Assembly (NCBI GenBank): GCA_051453625.1
Contig: JBOZIK010000001.1
Location: 286,277,011 to 286,341,010, forward strand
Reading direction: 5' to 3'
From: Welwitschia mirabilis
Lineage: Eukaryota; Gnetophyta; Gnetopsida; Welwitschiales
Length of the DNA: 64,000 nt
In this document: positions 48,368-60,625 of the stretch, piece after piece
Numbering within the stretch: the first letter of the stretch is position 1
Layout: each line of letters starts with the position of its first letter
The notes under the pieces: model-generated
Told to the model about the DNA's origin: nothing
Seen by the model: only the letters and a program-made list of their open reading frames with translations
Databases searched by the model: none
Program-made: the position numbers and the translations under genes

Positions 48368-49550
48368 TTGCAGATTTTAATTTGTTTTATGCTAATAAGA
48401 AAAACTCCAAATTTAGAAGTTTTAAAAGTCCATGTAGTGGTATTATTCCCATGTAACATGCTGTTAGAGCCTATAAAATCACCAAAGTTTTGTCAAGCCA
48501 TTGGAGATGCATCAAACTACATCACTTTTATTATTTCATTGCTTCTTAGCTCTTATGACAAATTATTAAAGGAGATATTGCAAAACTTAATTGAGGTTGA
48601 TACCACTATTATTCAAAATGTATAGGAAGGATCTTAAAATAAATGGTAATATCATCTCTTCTATTCTTTAAACTATGGTATAGAATAATGCAAAAATAAT
48701 GTTTTCCCTCATTTTAACCTTTTAAGATCTGTGAAAGCCACTAATTAGAAAAAGCTCAAAGCAAGAACCTCCAAAAAATATCGTTTAGAAACTATCATTA
48801 AAGAGGGTGAATGTATGAAGGAAGAAGATAAAAATAAAGATAATAGGACTATTTATAATCCAAAATTTGCAAGAGAAATTTCTTTAGTTAATTCATCAAA
48901 AGACCATCATCTTCATTCATCACAAATTCTAAATGAATTTAGCAGTGCACTACTTGAAAGTTATTAATCACTTGTATGTGCAATAGCATATTTCAGTAGT
49001 AAAGCCAAGAATAGGCAAAGGCATCCTTCATAATTGATTCTTATGAAAAGGTAAATGTTACACTAGGCTAGCTACTATATGCCATGAGATAAAAGATTAG
49101 AATAGTTTTAATAGGTCATAAGCTTTTTATATACATGTATGTTTTATTTGATAGTGGAAAAATTACAAGTTCTCTTTATTATGAAGTTTAAATATAATAT
49201 GAGTAGAGGATGATTAGTTTTATACTCATAAGCATAATTGGTGTTTGATTAAAAGAATGAGAGTATTTTCATATTTGAACAGACAATTCTAGAAATTCCT
49301 CCCTTGCTGTGTGGTAGTGCATTGAAGAAATTTGTAAAGGTTCTTTTACTAATAACCTAGGCTGAGTTTGTTGAGCCCTTTATATGGTACAATATGTTCA
49401 TATCATAGAGGAAGGAGGGAGAGCAAGGATGCTCTAGAGAATAGAAAAGATCACATAGAGGAGAAATGACTAAAGGGGAAGAGTTGGAAAAAGGGAGGGT
49501 GATCCAAAAAAAGGTCATTCTGATATAACACCTTTAAACAATAACTACAA
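48368..49550 (+). other. Undecoded interval with an 85-codon frame and a protease-like motif
   Basis: An open frame at 48368-48625 (start MQILICFML, containing CQAIGDASNYITFII) has no recognised match. Further on, 49139-49190 reads VLFDSGKITSSLYYEV, which resembles a retroelement aspartic protease active site (VLVDSGATHSFI). Together with the flanking direct repeats this might be a worn small retroelement with gag and protease, but nothing else supports it. Confidence 0.3.
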
Positions 49551-49653
49551 TTGATCCAGTCAATGCCAAAAATAACCTAAACTACCAACTTCTAATTTAA
49601 AGATACAAAGATTTTTTATAACTAAAGTATATATCTCAACATGGAAGATATAC
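49551..49653 (+). repeat. 103-bp direct repeat, copy 2
   Basis: TTGATCCAGTCAATGCCAAA through GGAAGATATAC, partner of 47371-47473. A hairpin pair, AACAACCACTTC (49673) and AGTGGTTGTTAT (49740), follows within 20 bp. A similar pair lies upstream of copy 1 (47154 and 47262). Confidence 0.75.
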
Positions 49654-49869
49654 AATTTAATTAAAATAGCAAAACAACCACTTCAAAATTAAAATTAAAG
49701 TTAACCAATATATTGGCTTTGAAATTAACCAATAGGATAGTGGTTGTTATGACTAATATGTTATAGTGAAATTAAAATAACCACTTCACTAATAATGATA
49801 TAAATTAACCACTAATACTAGTTGGATATATAATATAATGATATAAATTAAGCTTAGTCTTCATTCTAT

Positions 49870-52800
49870 TTTGAGATATAGGATCTGAGTCTTTTAGATC
49901 TCATTATCTAATTTGTGTAAAAGAGATATCATTAGAAAAGAAAAGGGAGAAGGGCATTTAGATTAGCCACAAAAAGAAAAGAAATAGAATTTGAAAAAAA
50001 AACATAAGTAAGAAACTAGAAGAAAGAAGGACAACACATCAATTATAAGTAAGCCTAGATAAGAGGAAGTAAATCCTTTTTTCCATCATTTTACTCTACA
50101 CAGACACTAAGATAAAAAAGATAACAAGGAAAATAAAATAATAAAAGGATCTAATGGTTGCAAAATGATAAAAACTATGTGATAAAAGATGTTATTAAAA
50201 AAAACGTTATTATCAAAAAAAGAGTTTCAAACATGAAATCCTTTTTTAAAATTAGTAAGATTAAGAAATTATTTATTTTAGCATTTAATTTTTAAATGAA
50301 ATGCCTTTCATATCTAGTAAAAGTTATAAGTGTAGAAGAAAGGTATCTGATGCCTTTATAAATAAAGATAAGTTTTTCTAATAGTTCTCTTTTCTGCTTA
50401 ACATACAAAAAATAGTGCATAAAATCAAATGCAAGATTATAACTAATGAATCATAAACCCCTTATGGATCAACTCTTTACAATAGCAAATACTCAGACAT
50501 CTAGATCAACTAATAATATGATGCATCGATACACATAGAAATGAATTAGGCATGAAAAATATAAACTCACTTAATAACTTACTTTTCAAGAAAAGTTCCA
50601 TTAATCTTAAGAGAAGATGCAATTTGAAGCATTATTTTCTCCAATATAATTACCTAAAAAAATAAATGAAACCATTTGTATTTGACATTAAATGATCTTA
50701 TAAATTTAGTTAGTGATAATAAAAAGCACAAAAATCAATTTAATTTTTAAGGATATTGATATCTAACAAGTTATACCTACTCTTCATTTTTATGCAAGGT
50801 CTATAAATTTGAAAATAGTGATGAAACTTCCTAATAACAAGGAAAACACTCTATCCTAGGACCATAGAAAGGTGATAAAAGTCAAATACATAAATTAAAA
50901 CAAAAAAGTAGCATTATAACCATAATCAATTTTCATTCATATAGAGAAACAAAACATAAGAATATGCAATTCAAAAAGAGATTGAAGAGAATGCTTTTCA
51001 ACTTATTCAAAAAACCCTATTGTAGCTATCTGCTTCTCTTCTAAACTTGATGCCTTTCAAGAAATCAAGAGGAATGCACTAAAATTCAAAAATGCATGTT
51101 AAAGTTTTAGAACTAACATTGGAAAACAAATTTTAAAAAATATTTTAAATGATTAAACATTATAAATTAAAACTTAAAACCTAGTGAAAAAATTCAAATG
51201 AGAGAAAAATGAATCAAATAAAAGATCATATCAAATCATCTTTTTAGGAAATATGCTAGATTATTTTAAGTTTACTTTATGATTCGGATGTAGTTCTAAC
51301 CCTCTTCTAATAATTAAAACATATGCATCTTTGGTATAAAAAAGTTTCAGATAATAACATGCCCATCCCCATGACTTGTAATAACAAATAATAATTTACC
51401 ATGTAATGTCTAGTTACCATTGTAATAAGACATAATATTTCATTAGTTATTAGTGTATTACAAATTCCAATATTCTTTACTATGCTTCTATTTCATTATG
51501 GCAAATACAAAACTAGTTTCTATTGAAAAGCATAAGGTCCAAAATCACAAAAAGAGGACAGTCTTGAAAGGCAAGAGTAACATGTAATAAATGACAAATA
51601 AAACTATGAATCAACCAAAGAAAACATGAAAAGATTTAAACCTAGCATGGTTATAGAAACCATTAATACTATCAATCTAATAGAATAATTGTTTAAATCA
51701 AAACCCTCACTCTTTATCCATAGTAACTTAATCATTCTATGCCCTATGTAATCTACTTTTAATTGATCTTATAAAATTGAGTTGTCTTTTTAGTAGCCAT
51801 TGAAAGATTCTTCACAATACTTTAGATAAAAGTTTTTCCTCACCTAATGTTGTCATTTGTATTAACAACCTTTCTTTCTTCTGTTATTATTTGCACTAAT
51901 AATCTTTCTTTCTTTTGAGACTGAAGTGGCTTTTGATGGACTTCCTTCATAGTTATACTACCTCATGCTTCTTGTGAGATAATATTGCATAGAAGGAATT
52001 AAAATCTTAGTGACATACTAGTTAACTTAACATTTCCTAGTTTTTAAATAAGCAATTGCCTTCTCTAGCATCATATCAATGTTTGCACCCAAGATGTTAA
52101 TGATTATTCTGATCAAACATAGGCATTTTTCACTTACCACTAACTTTAGTAACTTGGATGAGAGTACCAGAATCTATGTTCTTCCTAATACCTACTTTTC
52201 ATTTATGATATAAAATCTTATCATGTTATCTAAACTTACTTCATACTAACATTTGAAAGTAAATCAATTATCAACAACACTCTTGGAAAAGCAAAATACA
52301 TTCTAGCACTAAGCATGAATGATAGGAAGATGTGACAATTATCATTTGATGGAATTATTTCAAGTTTTACCCAAACTCTAGGATACTTTATAAATGTCAT
52401 CTTTAAGTCTCATGCCATTTACATTTCTTCTATCCAACAGATTCTTAGGTTCTTATAAACTTATAATAAATTCAATTTTAGTTTTATTAAAATCTAAAAA
52501 TAAAAGTTGAAGTCTCATGAATATCATACTATTTTTATATAAAACACAAGAAAAGAAAACAATTCAGCTAGACAAAAATTAAAGATTCATTATATTTAAT
52601 GTGTATCATAAGTCAATTGTGTTAAAGCTATAGTGTTAAGAAAATGTGATTTAGAAATACATAATAAGATTTTAATAGCCATAATCATAGACATTGAAAA
52701 TACACATGTCTATCCAGTATCACACTCTCATTTACCTTCCATTATTACCAAAGGCAAGGTTGCACCTAGAGAACTTTCTATATCAAGATTAGTTATGTTA

Positions 52801-55300
52801 ACTGATTTTAATTAAATATTAAAGTTTATGTTATCCTTTCTCTAGATGTATGTGAATTATTCATTCATCATATATATATAGTTTATGTACATTTCTTGTT
52901 TTAGTATTTGATCTTTTTGAAGGGTCTTACATCAAAATTGTATCATCTTAATATCAAGTTTTTTTAGCCTAGCTATGTTATTTAACATCATTATAACTTA
53001 GCAGTGTCTTGATATCTTTATTTCTTCAATTCTTACTTTTCATTTACACCTTAAATTTTCTTTGTAGTAATTGGTACTCCTAAGATTTAGGAATGTTCTC
53101 TATTTTAAATTTGAAATATGCAAATTTTACCTTACAAATGCAACCTATATTTCATAACATTGGTTTTGAAGAAAATGTATTCTCATGAACTAAAGCATGT
53201 TCTTGGCATACATAATCATGAGATATTTTAGCAACTCATGGTTTTCAAGTAAAGGAATGTGTCCTGTGGATTTTGATCTTTGTCCTAAAATTGATCAAGA
53301 CATAGATTCACTTTGTTATATATGTACACTAGTACCTCCTGCTACTCTTTTCCTTGATTTATCCATTATAGAAAAATTTAAATTATTGAACAAAACACAA
53401 TAGTAACATAATTAACCTTATGAGTTTGACTCTTATATTTATCCAATGCTTCAATAAAAAACTCTAGCAATATGTCATGCAAGATGGCTTGTAATTCCTT
53501 AGTGGTTCCTCAAATGAATGCTTCTTATTTCTAGAAGTTGATGTAGAAATTGCTTCATAGTTTTCTTTGGTAGCATCTTTCCCTATGTGTTCTATAACTA
53601 CATTTATTTTTGTTATGAGGATTTGCACCATAATAGCCCTATTAAAACATGTTTTGAAGATATGTAATTGTACTAATGATATACGTCATTAGTTGGAAAT
53701 TAAGAAAATATAACATGTTTGTATGTCTCTAAATGAAGAGCTCTCATTTAAGAGACCAAATTCAATATATGTAATAAACCAATGAATTTTTCACCCCTTT
53801 ATTAAGTGGATTATAAATAGATTAAAAAAGGATCCATGCAATCTCCATACTATTATAACCTGTGCAAATGCCTTGTATTGTAGCTCCTAGTTTTCTATCT
53901 CACATTAAGCTTATTAGAGAATAGAGAATCAAAGCTCCTTAACAAAGTAGAAAAGCTTTTTTCTATTTTATTATGTAGGGTTCCATATAGATTTTGTGGG
54001 GAATTCTTAGTATATAAAATAAAGTGACATCTTATTTGCAAAGCTTCTTAAAAACATTAAAGTATTAAAAAGATGATAGTGCCATGTTTTTAGAAGACAA
54101 AGGATCCAAAGCTAAAATTTCATTTAATAACCCAAAGACAGCTAATTGTAGTAGTTGTTTAGACTAGGCTACCTAGGGCATCATCATCATAATTCATGGC
54201 TCAATAATATTCTACAGTTAAAAAATGAATATTCTAACTTTACACTTGAATCAACCAAATGACACTAGTAAAACTCATAATGGTTAATCACATTTTGGGC
54301 TCATTAAGAGATAATTTCTTCTTCAACATTATAAACATGTTGGATTGTTATTTTCTTAAGCAAGTAATTACAGTGTATATGTTCTCAAGAAAGTAAAAAG
54401 GATGCAAGTTGCTCAAGAGGATGCAATAACAGTAAAGAGAAGAAGGGCTTATCACAGAGGATAATAATTTACCATTATGGAAGCAATCATCAAAGCTAAT
54501 TTCTGGCTAATCTTCTAAGTAGGCTCAAGCTTGACTATAACTCATAATCTAGGGTAGATAAGTTAGTCAAAAGGCTTTAAGAACTCTCATGTATTTGTAA
54601 GACATGAACTGCGAAATCCCTTAATAAACTATCTCTTAATAGAGTTTATAATTATTTACTTATTAACTAGGAATTGAATGTGGAAGAACACAGTTTTATG
54701 TTTTGGTTCATCGTTTTTATGGAAAGAAACACTCCTTTAATTTCACTCGTCTTCTTTATCTCTGATATCAGTAACTCCTTGAACTTCCTAGAATTGGTTA
54801 CTCCATTCATTCGCTACTCACGTTCCATTTTCTTTTTTGTTTTCAGCCTCTTGATAGTATAGTTTGCTATGGAAACTACATGTGCTTTGTTTTGTCAATG
54901 TTAAATAATATTGCATAGTGTTTATTATGATTTTGTATGACATTATTACATCCATCGATACAGAGTCATTGAAAGAAACTATAAATTGCAAACTGCAAAA
55001 CCATGACATGTAGATATCTTAGCTTGCATTTATTCAATAAAGAGCACCACTAAAGTTCAGCACTTCAAATTTCTCAACCTATATGAAATATCAGAGAAAA
55101 GGGTTAGCAAAGGAGAAAATAAAGAAAGACTATTAGTTAAAAAACTCCAACATATAGCTTGGAAGGTTAGCAGCTACATATTCATAGAGAGGCTAGCAAA
55201 TACTCATCATGCAGAGATTCTTATGACATACCCTAACCTTCAAGAATTTTAGATACTGAAGTTAACTATAAGCATTTATTAGTGAGCAAGGATAGTACCT
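49870..55300. other. Unassigned AT-rich interior of the candidate CACTA element
   Basis: About 5.4 kb. Short open frames on the plus strand at 52633-52815, 53197-53403 and 54674-54862, and on the minus strand at 54818-55009, have no match I recognise and no consistent codon bias. I looked for TNP2-type transposase motifs on both strands and found none. Confidence 0.5.
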
Positions 55301-55317
55301 CAATACTTGAATAAGAA

Positions 55318-55445
55318 GGGCTCGAGGGCTTGAATAGGAAGGCAACAAGAGGCAAAGTTGGGCAAGTAGCGACTTAATAGAAAAGAAACCAGCAGAGTGG
55401 TGGAGGGCTTGAGGGCTTGAATAAAAAGGCTATAAGAGGTAGGAA
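55318..55445 (+). repeat. 87-bp direct duplication beside the right hairpin array
   Basis: GGGCTCGAGGGCTTGAATAG at 55318 recurs as GGGCTTGAGGGCTTGAATAA at 55405, each followed by an AAGGC...AAGAGG segment. It is richer in G than its surroundings. Confidence 0.75.
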
Positions 55446-55471
55446 GGCAAACCTCTGAAATTTTTTTTGTT

Positions 55472-55676
55472 AAGGTGTTTATTTTCTAAACGCCTTAAAA
55501 AACAAAAATATTTAATGCCTTTATTAAAGATACATGCCTTATTTTTAAGGTGTTGTTTTATAAATGCCTTGAAAATATTTGGAAAAGGGATTTAAGGTGT
55601 TTATTTTAAAAAAGGTCTTAAAGATATTACTATTAATTTTTTCAAGGCGTTTATCAAAATAAATGCCTTAAAAGCC
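55472..55676. repeat. Right subterminal hairpin array, four units
   Basis: Units begin at 55472, 55547, 55594 and 55644, e.g. AAGGTGTTTATTTTCTAAAC followed by GCCTT, and AAGGCGTTTATCAAAATAAA followed by TGCCTT. The core matches the left array. Confidence 0.85.
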
Positions 55677-55681
55677 TATAA

Positions 55682-55691
55682 TTCTCGTAGT
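55682..55691. other. Candidate CACTA right terminus
   Basis: TTCTCGTAGT, one base from TTCTTGTAGT. The final G of TAGTG is C here. It directly follows the hairpin array, as expected. Confidence 0.5.
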
Positions 55692-56156
55692 CTGTCAGAT
55701 CTCTTTTACTTATGAGACTTTAAATTTTGATGTCAAAATGTGCTAACCCGAAAACTATTGTCGTATATCCCTTATGGTTGAGAAAGCCATGTTTAAAGGT
55801 AAACACGAGGTAGATGCAAAGCTGATTTTGTATTAAATAATGATATGGTCATTCAAACAAAGATAAAGGAAGTCACTGACTTCTGCATGGGAAAGAAATA
55901 GATTAAGAACTAGATATTCTAGGTAAGTATGATTACAAGTTCTTTGTTGCATTAGACAATTGTATGGCAAATAAGGTAAAAAAGAATGAAGAAAATGGTT
56001 TTTTTAACACTACCATAACAGAAAATCTAAGGGAGTTTGCACTTCACCATGGGTTAGAACTTTATATCCTCTTGACCAAAAAAAGGAACTTTACATCCCG
56101 CATCTTATATAATGCTATTTTAAAAACTCATTCAAGTTAGAAGGTTGTGGAAACAT

Positions 56157-57146
56157 AAGACAACAGCAAAATAATGAGACGGTGCAGAGAGGCAGAAGCA
56201 AAGAAAGGTGGCGGTCAGAGGGGAAGAACACGTCACAAGCTAGCGTCAAAAGGAAACGCCAGCGGATCAGAGCGTAAATGATGGCGAAAAACCAGCTGGT
56301 CGCAAGAAAAATGAATTAGCAGCATCGAAGCCAAGGGAAAACAGTGGAAATCCACTGACAGTAGAAGACCTGATGACAGAAGATGCGCTGGTGGTGAATC
56401 CTTTAACATGAAATGACGTAGCTGTGGAGGCCTGAGGCGTAGGATTCATAGGTAAGCGATGCAGCACAGAGGATCAAGGATAATTTTAAAATCTAACTTG
56501 AGGGAAGTAGGGCTACTAAATTTCATTTACCATTTGGAAATCAACACAATCAAGATGCAGGTCCAGCATGGCAGTGTGTGAATCATGAAAGGAGTGCAGT
56601 AGAGAGGCAGCACAGTCGAGCAATACTTGGGGCAGCCAGAGCACAGGAACACCGACGAAAGATGCAGTGAACCAGCAGACAGGGCAGAGCCGGTGGTTAG
56701 CATGATGGCTCGGTCAAAAACAGCAACGTGACAACGGGAACAGCAGGCAGTCGAAGGGAGACTACGCAGAATGAGAAGACTAGAAAGGAGCGATGCCTGA
56801 AAAAATAGGGGTGCTTCATAAAAGGGCAGCAGTGAGAAAGCAAGGGAGAGAGGATGGAAATAGAAAAATCAGTGAACAAAACAGAGCCAGTGAAGATAGA
56901 AGGCCTTCTGGTTTTTTATAGTCCCAGCGTTGTCCTAGGGTGGGGAAGCTGCTGCCTCTATGTTTCGATGACACTGCTGGACTTCCAAAGCATGGCAATT
57001 GCCTGGCTCCATGTTAAACAGTAGCCTCACTCTTCTACAATAAACCAGTTGTGAAAAAGTAGAATAAGAGAATGAGTTGCAACAGACCAAAGGCTTCCAG
57101 GAGACCATTCTAAAGCGAAGTGTTGGACGATAGTTTTTGTTTGAAG
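56157..57146 (-). other. GC-richer island, possible promoter/5' region on the minus strand
   Basis: Composition changes sharply near 56157 from about one quarter GC to visibly near half, with many CpG words (GACGGTG, GGCGGTC, ACGTCAC, AGCGTC, ACGACG-like). Read on the minus strand it has a TATA-like box (56910-56921), then a pyrimidine-rich stretch like a 5' untranslated leader, then short open frames (56697-56879, 56267-56467) rich in Ser, Thr, Phe and Pro. None resembles a known protein. It could be a young LTR or transposon end, or the start of a low-copy gene whose body is not here. Preservation of CpG says it is younger or less methylated than its neighbours. Confidence 0.5.
56910..56921 (-). 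promoter_or_regulatory. TATA-like box in the GC-richer island
   Basis: CTATAAAAAACC on the minus strand, preceded by a GC-rich segment and followed by a CT-rich leader. It is the only such motif in the island. Confidence 0.4.
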
Positions 57147-57158
57147 ATGTCTTCATCA
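57147..57158. repeat. SINE target-site duplication, left copy
   Basis: ATGTCTTCATCA here and at 57473-57484, identical over 12 bp and placed exactly outside the SINE body and its A-rich tail. Confidence 0.9.
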
Positions 57159-57472
57159 TCCCGTGGGGGATGTCGTAGTGGTGAGTTCAGGTCACTCACA
57201 ATTTTGCATCACAGGTTCGAGTCCGGGGGCACACGAAGGATGTAAACCCTATTAAACAACCAAGTGGTATGAAGGGGACACCTTATCACTCCGGGGTTTG
57301 GTCAATATGGGGGGTCATGACCTAGCCCGTTCATGGTAGATGTTCCAAGTTATCAGGAAAAAAATAAAGTGTCTTTATCACTTGCAATAGCTTATCACTC
57401 TGGGGTTTGGTCCACATGGGGGTCATGACCTGGCCCGTTCATGGTAGATGTTCCATGTCATCAGAAAAAAAA
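57159..57472 (+). mobile_element. tRNA-derived SINE with duplicated 3' half
   Basis: It begins TCCCGTGGGGGATG with an A-box-like TGTCGTAGTGGTGA at 57171-57184 and a perfect B box GGTTCGAGTCC at 57214-57224, 30 bp apart, the internal RNA polymerase III promoter of a tRNA-related head. The body runs to an A-rich tail ending at 57472, and 12-bp target duplications flank it. Unusually, the 3' half (57282-57390) is followed by a second copy (57391 on), each with TTATCACTCYGGGGTTTGGT and its own A-run, so the element is about 100 bp longer than a single unit. No coding capacity; SINEs move with LINE enzymes. Confidence 0.85.
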
Positions 57473-57492
57473 ATGTCTTCATCACTTGCAAA
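57391..57492 (+). repeat. Second copy of the SINE 3' half
   Basis: Partner of 57282-57390: same words TCATGACCTGGCCCGTTCAT and GGTAGATGTTCCA, with a few substitutions. The junction carries GTGTCTTTATCACTTGCAA, a near copy of the right target duplication and its flank (ATGTCTTCATCACTTGCAA). Confidence 0.85.
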
Positions 57493-59714
57493 AGGGGCAC
57501 CAGGCACTGTGATCCCATCTAAAATTGATAATTAATGGATGAGACATCACCCAATAGCTAAGCAAGGAAGTTTCATATCCAATATGAGTTAAAGGTAGTG
57601 TCTAAAACTAGAATATGTTCAGATTCGAAGTAGAGTCTACTGTTCTTGTGAGATATCTAGGTGCTAATTTAGTTTTGGTACTCTTAGAATTTTCTATTAA
57701 CTGGATTTGTGTTAATGTTAGTTTCCATGGTTATGGATTACGTTTTGGTTATCATTGGACTTACAGCTTATCATAAAAACTTCTTTCTATAAGATTCAAA
57801 GTTCCTAATGCTCCTCTATTTCTTTCTAGACTAAATAAAACTAGCAAAAGATTTCTCGAAGTATACAAAAAGAGAACTATGGTTATGATGTAGTCATAAA
57901 AGTATGATAACAAATATGAATGCAAATTGGATGCTATTCGTTACTTAAGGTGTTTGGTAGATCCAAATTGGTCTTCTCACTAGCTTTGAGGTCAATCTAT
58001 AATTGCATTGTTGAATTCTTTATTGACTCAAGTTTAAAACTTCTCCACCTCTTATTCATTTGCATGGGTTATTAAAGTTAGAAGGCATATCTTCTTTCAT
58101 ACTTTGGAAAGTAGCTCTTAAATAAATATCTTCTTTGATAAAGTCTCATAATCCTTTATTTTTTTGTATATATGTATTAAAGCAAATGTCTTCTATAATC
58201 TATTCTTAAACATTGTACAATCCTATCCCCTGACTTGCTTTTTTGTGATCTAAAAGAAATCTCTCCTAATACTAGTACTTATACTTCTTATTTTCAACTA
58301 GATCCTTTTCTTTTCCTCTTAGTTAACTAAGACTATTACTATGTTTCATTGTATCCTAGGAATAGATCCAAAGGTGATCATCTACTCAAACTAGTAAACA
58401 AACCAACAAGTTCATCCCCAAATGCATTGGTACACATTCCTGAGCAAAAATTCGCACTTCAACAATTATGGTAATGGATGTGAAATGACCATTTTTCTGA
58501 TTTTCATTTACAAAAGTAAGTCTAAATTAAAAAGCTACTTGATTTCAAGGTGTGAAATAATAAATCTCAATTTTAAGTTAAATAGAGTATTTATGGTGTA
58601 AACTGAGCCATAAGAACTTTGTGAAAAATATTTAAACTTTATTATATAAAATATTAATTAAAAATCAATTTCTAAAGGTAAGATTTTGATTTAACTTTAT
58701 TCAACATTTACATTAATACTATCATTTTTGATAGCACTATTTCTATGTTATGTAAAATTTTCTAATTTTGATAAGACAATATTTTGAGATTTTTATCAAG
58801 TTTTTTTTATTAATTTTAAAATTAAAGAATAGAAAAGACAAGTTCTTGAATTAAAAAAATCAAGTTAAGAAAATGGTAAATAAATTTAGCAAAATAATAA
58901 TAAATCTTCTATCACTTGATAGTACATGAGATCTTTACATTTCACTGTGATGGTATTTTAATCTAGTTATTAAGTTAATCATAAAAAATAATTTAAGTTA
59001 TGCTAGATAACTTTGAGATGTTTAAAAACAACTATGAATAAAATTATGACATACTAAATATAAAAATATTTATTAAATAACTTTATATATCTAAATTTTG
59101 GTAGTGGTAATAATTACATGCATGGAAACAACATATGAATGCTATTACATTATCTTGCTATTTTTCTTTTAAAAAAGGTTGTTTTCCTTAGTTTGTACAT
59201 AAGGAAGAGTACGTAGTAATATTTTTCTTATTATTTATAAATAATTAAATTAGTTAATTATTTTTAGTTTCATATCATTTTTATTGAAGTATATAAGAAA
59301 AGCATGATTTAGGCATTCCTTAAGGTAAACTTAGGCTTATAACTAGAAATGAACTTATTATACTAACTAGATACAATGCCTAAGCTAGGATGAGCATAAG
59401 GGATCTTTGGATCATTGGTACTTTTATGGTTTTACCATCGATAAGGTAAGAACCCCCATAATTAGTATGTATAAATATAAAATCATAATTAGGTATTATT
59501 AATAATATTCTAAATCAAGTTGTTATGTGTTATATTGAAAGAATGTAATCCGTTTATTAAAAATATCATTTAGCTAACTTTTAAAGTTCGAAAATGTATG
59601 ATTGTCCTAAATCTTAATAATTTTTCAAATAAAATATTAAAACAATCCTACTTCTGATTTCTTCATAAGGCTTTCAAGTAACTACTTTCTACTTGAAGTT
59701 TTATAGAAAGTAGA
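57493..59714. other. AT-rich region, no gene recognised
   Basis: No open frame above chance and no repeat partner seen in the window. It is followed by a 728-base gap (59715-60442). Confidence 0.5.
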
Positions 59715-60442
59715 NNNNNNNNNNNNNNNNNNNNNNNNNNNNNNNNNNNNNNNNNNNNNNNNNNNNNNNNNNNNNNNNNNNNNNNNNNNNNNNNNNNNNN
59801 NNNNNNNNNNNNNNNNNNNNNNNNNNNNNNNNNNNNNNNNNNNNNNNNNNNNNNNNNNNNNNNNNNNNNNNNNNNNNNNNNNNNNNNNNNNNNNNNNNNN
59901 NNNNNNNNNNNNNNNNNNNNNNNNNNNNNNNNNNNNNNNNNNNNNNNNNNNNNNNNNNNNNNNNNNNNNNNNNNNNNNNNNNNNNNNNNNNNNNNNNNNN
60001 NNNNNNNNNNNNNNNNNNNNNNNNNNNNNNNNNNNNNNNNNNNNNNNNNNNNNNNNNNNNNNNNNNNNNNNNNNNNNNNNNNNNNNNNNNNNNNNNNNNN
60101 NNNNNNNNNNNNNNNNNNNNNNNNNNNNNNNNNNNNNNNNNNNNNNNNNNNNNNNNNNNNNNNNNNNNNNNNNNNNNNNNNNNNNNNNNNNNNNNNNNNN
60201 NNNNNNNNNNNNNNNNNNNNNNNNNNNNNNNNNNNNNNNNNNNNNNNNNNNNNNNNNNNNNNNNNNNNNNNNNNNNNNNNNNNNNNNNNNNNNNNNNNNN
60301 NNNNNNNNNNNNNNNNNNNNNNNNNNNNNNNNNNNNNNNNNNNNNNNNNNNNNNNNNNNNNNNNNNNNNNNNNNNNNNNNNNNNNNNNNNNNNNNNNNNN
60401 NNNNNNNNNNNNNNNNNNNNNNNNNNNNNNNNNNNNNNNNNN
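59715..60442. other. Assembly gap (728 N)
   Basis: N run. The 248-codon minus-strand frame through it is an artefact. Confidence 0.99.
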
Positions 60443-60625
60443 ATCAATTTAGCATGACATAGGCCTAGTTACTTAAATCTCTCATTATAAATGACTAGCT
60501 AAGAATGCAAGACAAGAATCTAGAATGTTGTGATTTAAATTTTAATATCCTTTTATATATTTTAAGATAGTTATTACTCTAAGTGATCTCTATACTAATA
60601 CCCATGATAGCAGTTTTTAGATATA

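Larger units (their letters stand above)
45761..55691. mobile_element. Candidate CACTA (En/Spm-like) DNA transposon
   Basis: Two arrays of hairpin-forming units with the same core (AAGGYGTTT/AAAYGCCTT) lie 9.3 kb apart (45806-46130 and 55472-55676). The right array is followed at once by TTCTCGTAGT, close to the CACTA right end TTCTTGTAGTG. Subterminal arrays of short GGCGTTT-like repeats beside such ends are a hallmark of plant CACTA elements. The left end is less certain: CATTA at 45761 could be CACTA after one C-to-T change, but the next bases do not match well and no 3-bp target duplication is seen (AAT versus CTG). The interior (46130-55300) holds no transposase motif that I recognise, so this is a degenerate or non-autonomous element, or two related fragments. 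Confidence 0.5.

Noticed and set aside
52090-52230. Minus-strand stretch reading SGTLIQVTKVSGK, slightly like a histone H1 globular domain
   Set aside because: The similarity covers about a dozen residues, is followed by a stop, and has no lysine-rich tail or neighbouring exon.
57171-57224. A functional tRNA gene
   Set aside because: A and B boxes are present, but there is no cloverleaf-forming acceptor stem or anticodon arm, and the sequence continues into a SINE body with an A-tail and target duplications.
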